The position numbers were made by a program, and so were the translations under genes. The notes beneath the pieces were generated by a model. It had not been told where the DNA came from. It made no database searches and was given only the letters and a program-made list of their open reading frames with translations. A stretch of 64,000 nucleotides of DNA from Streptomyces lasiicapitis (GTDB taxonomy: Bacteria > Actinomycetota > Actinomycetes > Streptomycetales > Streptomycetaceae). Shown here piece after piece: positions 59,901-64,000 of this stretch (the stretch's first letter is position 1; each line of letters starts with the position of its first letter). The stretch covers positions 488,235 to 552,234 of the forward strand of contig NZ_BMNG01000001.1 in NCBI RefSeq assembly GCF_014646335.1, written 5' to 3'.

Positions 59901-60824
59901 ATGGACGAGAACGCCCCGCGGGGCCCGCAGCCCCCGGAGCCGCCCCCGGAGGGCCTGGACCGCCGTGCCGAGCTGAGCGAGTTCCTGCGCACCCGCAGGG
60001 CCCGCCTGCAGCCGCACGACGTGGGCCTGCCCAGCTACGGCAGGCACCGCAGGGTGCCGGGCCTGCGCCGCGAGGAGCTGGCGCAGCTCGCCGGGGTGTC
60101 CGTGGCGTACTACACCCGGCTGGAACAGGGCAACGGCCGGAACGTGTCCGCGGAGGTCCTGGACGCCATCGCGCGCGCCCTGCGCCTGACCGACGCCGAG
60201 CACGCGCACCTGATGCACCTGGCGAAGCCTGCCGCGCACAAGAAGAAGCGGGTCCCGCGCGCCCAGAAGCTGCGGCCCGCGGTGGCGCAGCTCCTGGACG
60301 CGATGGACGGCGTGCCCGCGTACGTGGTGGGGCGGCGGTCCGACATCCTCGGCTGGAACCGGATGGCGGCCGCGCTGTTCGGCGACTGGGGGCGGCTGCC
60401 GGCCGAGGAGCGGAACTGGGCGCGGCTCGTCTTCCTCGACGACCACATGCGGGAGCTGTTCGCCGACACCTGGGAGCAGAAGTCGTCGGACATCGTCAGC
60501 TTCCTGCGCATGGACGCGGGCTGCTACCCCAACGACCCGCTCCTTTCCGCCCTGGTCGGCGAACTCTCCGTGAAGAGCGAGGAGTTCAGGCGCCTGTGGG
60601 CCACCCACGACGTCCGCGAGAAGGGCCACGGAGTGAAGCACCTCCGTCACCCCCTCGTCGGCGAACTGACCCTCTCCTTCGAGACGATGCGCCTCCAGGA
60701 CAACTCGGAACAGTCCCTGGTGACATACCACGCGGAGCCGGGCTCCCCGTCGTCGGAGGGCCTGCGCCTCCTGGCGAGCTGGGGTGCGGACGCCGCGGAC
60801 TCCGCACGGCACGGGGTGTCCTAG
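59901..60824 (+). CDS. XRE-family regulator with MmyB-like ligand domain
   Basis: A 307-aa protein. The helix-turn-helix (about residues 28-90) reads [40 protein letters not shown] and [20 protein letters not shown]. The C-terminal MmyB-like domain (about 130-285) has [40 protein letters not shown] and [20 protein letters not shown]. MmyB-like domains are PAS-like and bind fatty-acid-type ligands. It is divergent from the alcohol dehydrogenase it probably regulates. Confidence 0.95.
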   Translation: MDENAPRGPQPPEPPPEGLDRRAELSEFLRTRRARLQPHDVGLPSYGRHRRVPGLRREELAQLAGVSVAYYTRLEQGNGRNVSAEVLDAIARALRLTDAEHAHLMHLAKPAAHKKKRVPRAQKLRPAVAQLLDAMDGVPAYVVGRRSDILGWNRMAAALFGDWGRLPAEERNWARLVFLDDHMRELFADTWEQKSSDIVSFLRMDAGCYPNDPLLSALVGELSVKSEEFRRLWATHDVREKGHGVKHLRHPLVGELTLSFETMRLQDNSEQSLVTYHAEPGSPSSEGLRLLASWGADAADSARHGVS

Positions 60825-60831
60825 CCGGGGA

Positions 60832-61620
60832 TCAGGGCTGGTACGGCGGCGCCGCCCCCCAGTTCCACAGCGGTACCGGCTGGCCGGTGGGGCGGGCGGC
60901 GTTCGGGCCCGAGAAGTAGAGGGCGAGGCGGGTGCCCCATTCGATGTAGGCCACGAACGCCGAGCGGAATTCGGCGTCCGTGGGCAGGCCCGCCTCGTCC
61001 GCCGCGTCCTGGATGAGGTTGACCCAGCGGCGGCGCTGGGGCTCGGTGATGCCCTTGCCGAAGTGTTTGGCGACCATGTGGGCGTGGGCGCCGGAGCCGT
61101 CGTCGCCGCCGTGTTCCTCGGAGTAGACCGCCGGGCCGCCGAAGACCTCGCCGAGCCACTGGGCGACGTGCGCCGCGTGCTCGGGGGCGAGGCCCGCGAA
61201 GACCGGGGCGAGGAGGTCGTCCGCGAGGACCTTCTCGTAGAAGACCTCCGTCAGGCGCGCGAAGGGCTCCTCGCCGCCCGCCCACGCGTACAGCGTCGGC
61301 GTGGCGGCCCCGGAGCCGCGCACCGAGGTGGGCGTGTAGTGCCGCATCTCCTCGATGTTCTCGACGTACGGGCGGATGTGCGCGAAGAAGTCCCTGAAGT
61401 GCTCCGACGATCTGAAGCCCTCCAGGTGGTCCTTCGTGGACGTCCAGGTGATGCGCAGGATGAAGTGCTCGAAGTCCTCCTCGCAGCGCGTGAGTTCGTA
61501 GTCCACGCACTGCGGGGCCGCGGCCAGCGGCACGGCGGCGCGGGTGTACGCGGCCAGGAACTCCGCGGAGCGGTCGGCGGGGACGCGGTAGCGGATGTAC
61601 TCCACTGTGTGGTTGCTCAT
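60832..61620 (-). CDS. ABM domain fused to a group II truncated globin
   Basis: A 262-aa two-domain protein. The N-terminal ~100 residues are an antibiotic-biosynthesis-monooxygenase (ABM) domain: VEYIRYRVPADRSAEFLAAY, DYELTRCEEDFEHFILRITW and LEGFRSSEHFRDFFA. The rest (about 108-250) is a truncated globin: LYAWAGGEEPFARLTEVFYE, LGEVFGGPAVYSEEHGG and MVAKHFGKGITEPQRRRWVN, in which H186 fits the proximal heme ligand. The combination is a haem-dependent oxygenase/NO-handling enzyme plausibly acting on a small aromatic or reactive compound. Overlaps the HxlR gene by 4 bp. Confidence 0.88.
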   Translation of the reverse strand: MSNHTVEYIRYRVPADRSAEFLAAYTRAAVPLAAAPQCVDYELTRCEEDFEHFILRITWTSTKDHLEGFRSSEHFRDFFAHIRPYVENIEEMRHYTPTSVRGSGAATPTLYAWAGGEEPFARLTEVFYEKVLADDLLAPVFAGLAPEHAAHVAQWLGEVFGGPAVYSEEHGGDDGSGAHAHMVAKHFGKGITEPQRRRWVNLIQDAADEAGLPTDAEFRSAFVAYIEWGTRLALYFSGPNAARPTGQPVPLWNWGAAPPYQP

Positions 61621-62039
61621 GGGGTGCCGGCTTCCTCGGTCGTCGCGGCGGCAGCGGCCGTGCCCCAGTCCCAGAGAGCCTGGAGCACCGGACCCAGCTC
61701 CCTGCCGTGCGGGGTGAGTTCATAGGTGACGGTGGGCGGCCAGCCGGGCGTACGCTTGCGCCGGATCACCCCGGCGGCGGTCAGCTGCGTCAGTCGCTCC
61801 GCAAGTACCTTGTCGGACAACTGCGGTAGCGCGGAGGCCAGTTCGCTGTACGCGTACACGTCACTCGCGAGCAGTTCGCGCACCACCAGCGTCGTCCAGC
61901 GCCCCCGCAGTGCCGCCAAGGTGACCTCGACGGGGCAGTCGGGACTCGGCGCGGTGACACGGGCACGGGGGTCGTCGGGCAGGCCAGGGTGCGGCTCCCG
62001 CGGGGCCGCGAGCACGTTCCTTACCGTTCGGTGAGCCAC
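61617..62039 (-). CDS. HxlR-family regulator
   Basis: A 140-aa protein. The GTG at 62039 is chosen because AGGAGGAGCGCTC directly precedes it. The winged helix is CPVEVTLAALRGRWTTLVVR, DVYAYSELASALPQLSDKVL and AERLTQLTAAGVIRRKRTPG (about residues 33-95), of the HxlR type with a conserved first-helix cysteine (redox- or quinone-sensing in the family). Its stop overlaps the ABM-globin start, so the two are translationally coupled. It likely controls that operon and the now broken divergent gene. Confidence 0.92.
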   Translation of the reverse strand: MAHRTVRNVLAAPREPHPGLPDDPRARVTAPSPDCPVEVTLAALRGRWTTLVVRELLASDVYAYSELASALPQLSDKVLAERLTQLTAAGVIRRKRTPGWPPTVTYELTPHGRELGPVLQALWDWGTAAAAATTEEAGTP

Positions 62040-62064
62040 GAGCGCTCCTCCTACTGTGCCGTTC

Positions 62065-62243
62065 ATGAGCACTTTCATCCTGCCCCAGCGCCCCGAGGAC
62101 GTCCCGTCGGCGTTCGCCGAACGCTTCAACAGCGGCGACGCGGACGCCGTACGCGAGCTGTACGAGCCGGACGCCGCGGCGCCGACGGGTACTGGCGCTA
62201 TGTGATCGACAGTCCCTTCGGCGCCGGGCGCGGGAACGATTAG
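62065..62243 (+). pseudogene. Remnant of an NTF2-like (SnoaL/DUF4440 type) gene
   Basis: ATG 62065 opens MSTFILPQRPEDVPSAFAER, then RFNSGDADAVRELYEPDA, the usual start of NTF2-like SnoaL-type proteins. After ~42 residues the frame breaks. A second frame from 62187 reads GYWRYVIDSPFGAGRGND and stops at 62241-62243, the usual C-terminal end of the same family. About 60-80 central residues are missing and the two parts are in different frames (the first frame stops at 62203-62205). The start lies 25 bp from the divergent HxlR start. Confidence 0.75.
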
Positions 62244-62249
62244 GAACGG

Positions 62250-64000
62250 CTACTTCCCGAAGTACGCGTCGTAGATCGCCACCGTCGCCCTGTTCCCCTT
62301 CTTGTCCTCGACCTTCGCCCGGAACGAGACCGACTTGCCCTTCGCCGGGTTCGTCACGGAGATCTTCCCGTCGCGCACCGCGGCCTTCTTCCAGGTGCGG
62401 CCCTTGTCGTAGGAGACGTACGCGGAAAGGGACTTGAGGTTCTCGCCCGCGGCGGCGCCCTGCACCGTCACCGGCACGGACCGGGTCGCCCCCGCGGGCG
62501 CCCGGCTGTCCAGGCCCACCTTCGGCGTGAAGCGGACGGTCGACGCGGGCAGCAGGGTCTCCTTCCGCACCTTCTTGGAGCGGAACGTCCAGCTCGCGTC
62601 GACGCGGGACGAGACGGGCGCCACGCGCGGGTCACGCCGCACCGACGTGGACAGGCGGTATTCGGCGTCCGCCGCAGGGACCTTGAAGGACTCGCCACCG
62701 GTCAGCGGGTCCTTGTTCTCGCCGATCTTGCGGCCGTCGCGGTGCAGGGTCGTCCGCACCGAGGAGAAGTCCGACTCCCCCTCGTGCCCGTCACCGTCGG
62801 CGACCACCGGCAGGGAGCCGGTGATGTCGTTGCCCTCGCGGTAGATACCCAGGTCACCGCCTATGCGCGGTCCGAACACGGCCGTGTTGAACGTCCTGGT
62901 GTAGGTCCTGCCCGCCTTGTACGTCGCCGGCGGGTGGACCAAGTACGTCGCTTCGGAGGTCAGCCCACCGTCCTCATCCTCCATCACCTGGTCGACGTCC
63001 GTGTCCCACTGCACCTTGTCGGCCGTCGACAGGTGGAACTTGCGCGTGCTGAGGGCCTGCTGCGGGACGGACCAGCCGGAGCCGCGGCCGCTGCCGTCGG
63101 GCAGCCATCCCGTGGGTGTCGCCACGGCCTTCTTGCCGTCGGCCGACGCCCCGAGCCGGGCGTTCACCGTGGCGAGTTCGCTGTCCTTGAAGTGCTTGGC
63201 GTAGCCGGTCGCGAGCCGTTCGACCTTGCCGCCGACGAGGATGTCGTACTGCTCGTCGTCGCCCTTGACCCAGGACCCGGACCACTGCTGAACCAGCGAG
63301 CCGTCCGTGACCTCGGGCCCGAGGTGTGCGGTGCGCAGATGGGCGTAGGACTCGACGAACACACCCTCTTGCAAGCCTTCCCGCACCACGTACTGGGGAT
63401 AGGCGAGGACCTGCTTGGCGTCCTTGTCGGGCACCGTGATGTCCACCGGCTTCGCCACCCGCGCGTCCAGCTTCAGCGTCATGTCCTTGGTGACGTTCAG
63501 CCTCGGCCGGGCGAGCCAGTCGACGCCCTTGGCGGTGTCGTCGGGGTCCCCGTAGATCTGCGTATCGAGGTAGTAACCGCCCTTGGGCACCCGGATCTTG
63601 ACCGTGCCGGACACGTCGCTGAGGAAGAAGAGCTCCTCGGCGGCGGGCCCCGTCAGGCCGAAGAGGCCGGACGAGAAGTACTTCGCGGGCCTGCCGTCCC
63701 GCCCGACGTACTTCAACGTCACGTCGTACGACTCCCCGTCCCGCTGCACCACGGCCCCCGTGCGCACGGTCTGGCCGCCGCCCTTCGCCACGACGTACGC
63801 GGAGTACGTACCGCGCCCCGAGCCCCCGAGCCTGGTGTGCGCCGTCAGGCCGACCGTCGCGCGCCCGCCCGCGGGCACCGTCACCTTCTTCGCGCCGAGC
63901 GTGTAGAAGCCGTCCGGAGCCGGGCGCCCCTTCGGGTCCGTGGCGGTCACCGACAGGTCGAGGGTGACGTCCTTCGTGCCGAGATTCCTGTACGTCACCT
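62250..64000 (-). CDS. C-terminal part of a large secreted protein (probably S8 peptidase)
   Basis: At least 583 residues; the N-terminus is beyond base 64000. It reads as beta-rich, Ig-like domains: TYRNLGTKDVTLDLSVTATD, PAPDGFYTLGAKKVTVPAGG, GTVKIRVPKGGYYLDTQIYG and, at the end, SLSAYVSYDKGRTWKKAAV. In Streptomyces this combination commonly forms the C-terminal half of large subtilisin-like (S8) peptidases. No catalytic residue is in the visible part, so the S8 call is from resemblance. Extracellular. Confidence 0.72.
   Translation of the reverse strand, partial: VTYRNLGTKDVTLDLSVTATDPKGRPAPDGFYTLGAKKVTVPAGGRATVGLTAHTRLGGSGRGTYSAYVVAKGGGQTVRTGAVVQRDGESYDVTLKYVGRDGRPAKYFSSGLFGLTGPAAEELFFLSDVSGTVKIRVPKGGYYLDTQIYGDPDDTAKGVDWLARPRLNVTKDMTLKLDARVAKPVDITVPDKDAKQVLAYPQYVVREGLQEGVFVESYAHLRTAHLGPEVTDGSLVQQWSGSWVKGDDEQYDILVGGKVERLATGYAKHFKDSELATVNARLGASADGKKAVATPTGWLPDGSGRGSGWSVPQQALSTRKFHLSTADKVQWDTDVDQVMEDEDGGLTSEATYLVHPPATYKAGRTYTRTFNTAVFGPRIGGDLGIYREGNDITGSLPVVADGDGHEGESDFSSVRTTLHRDGRKIGENKDPLTGGESFKVPAADAEYRLSTSVRRDPRVAPVSSRVDASWTFRSKKVRKETLLPASTVRFTPKVGLDSRAPAGATRSVPVTVQGAAAGENLKSLSAYVSYDKGRTWKKAAVRDGKISVTNPAKGKSVSFRAKVEDKKGNRATVAIYDAYFGK

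Overview
The window is high-GC actinobacterial DNA and almost certainly a Streptomyces chromosome segment. The evidence is very GC-rich third codon positions, frequent GTG starts, a mycothiol S-conjugate amidase (mca) next to a DUF4307 gene and greA, GTP-dependent PEP carboxykinase, a SigE-like sigma factor gene and many regulators. I see no rRNA or tRNA gene, insertion sequence, integrase or CRISPR array.

Positions 1-16200 form a striking accessory island. After the tail of a RibD-C/dihydrofolate-reductase-like gene, six leftward genes form an apparent operon: a 158-aa protein, a coiled-coil membrane protein, a 76-aa protein, a 220-aa protein, a Ycf46-type AAA+ ATPase and a VWA protein. A caspase-fold protease gene (6706-9213) diverges from this operon. 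It meets tail to tail a 1331-aa TPR-CHAT protease gene (9207-13202). Behind the CHAT gene lie a RES-domain gene with a ParS/MbcA-like partner, an 11-unit 36/39-bp tandem repeat array, and a macro-domain gene. Two caspase-like proteases, an AAA+/VWA pair and NAD/ADP-ribose-related proteins side by side suggest a regulated conflict or cell-death module. This is inference.

Positions 16350-24500 hold a lipoprotein gene and a catabolic cluster: GntP permease, RidA, IclR regulator and PfkB sugar-acid kinase leftward, then a fold-III PLP deaminase and a D-aminoacylase-type amidohydrolase rightward. An IclR-like palindrome lies in the divergent spacer. The set would fit use of an N-acylated amino sugar acid or D-amino acid.

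Positions 24500-36100 carry a secreted trypsin-like protease, an AlaA-like aminotransferase, pckG, a TrhA/hemolysin III membrane protein, an MFS exporter with its TetR gene, a Tat-exported beta-propeller-like protein and a DUF255 (YyaL-type) thioredoxin-domain protein.

Positions 36300-44560 are a second candidate conflict module, four rightward genes: two NTPase-TPR proteins whose P-loop lysines are replaced (Arg, Asn), a compact CHAT protease, and an alpha/beta hydrolase whose GTG start overlaps the CHAT stop.

Positions 44560-64000 are mostly conserved actinobacterial content: mca, DUF4307, greA, two duplicated small secreted proteins, a LuxR regulator, a DrrAB-type ABC exporter with an operator in its promoter, threonine deaminase, MarR, a degenerate sigma factor with a small membrane protein, cystathionine gamma-synthase, MsrA, VOC, zinc alcohol dehydrogenase, an XRE/MmyB regulator, an ABM-truncated globin fusion with an HxlR regulator, an NTF2-like gene remnant, and the C-terminal part of a large secreted protein that runs off the window. 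A dispersed 26-bp motif paired with a C-rich hairpin recurs after four rightward genes.
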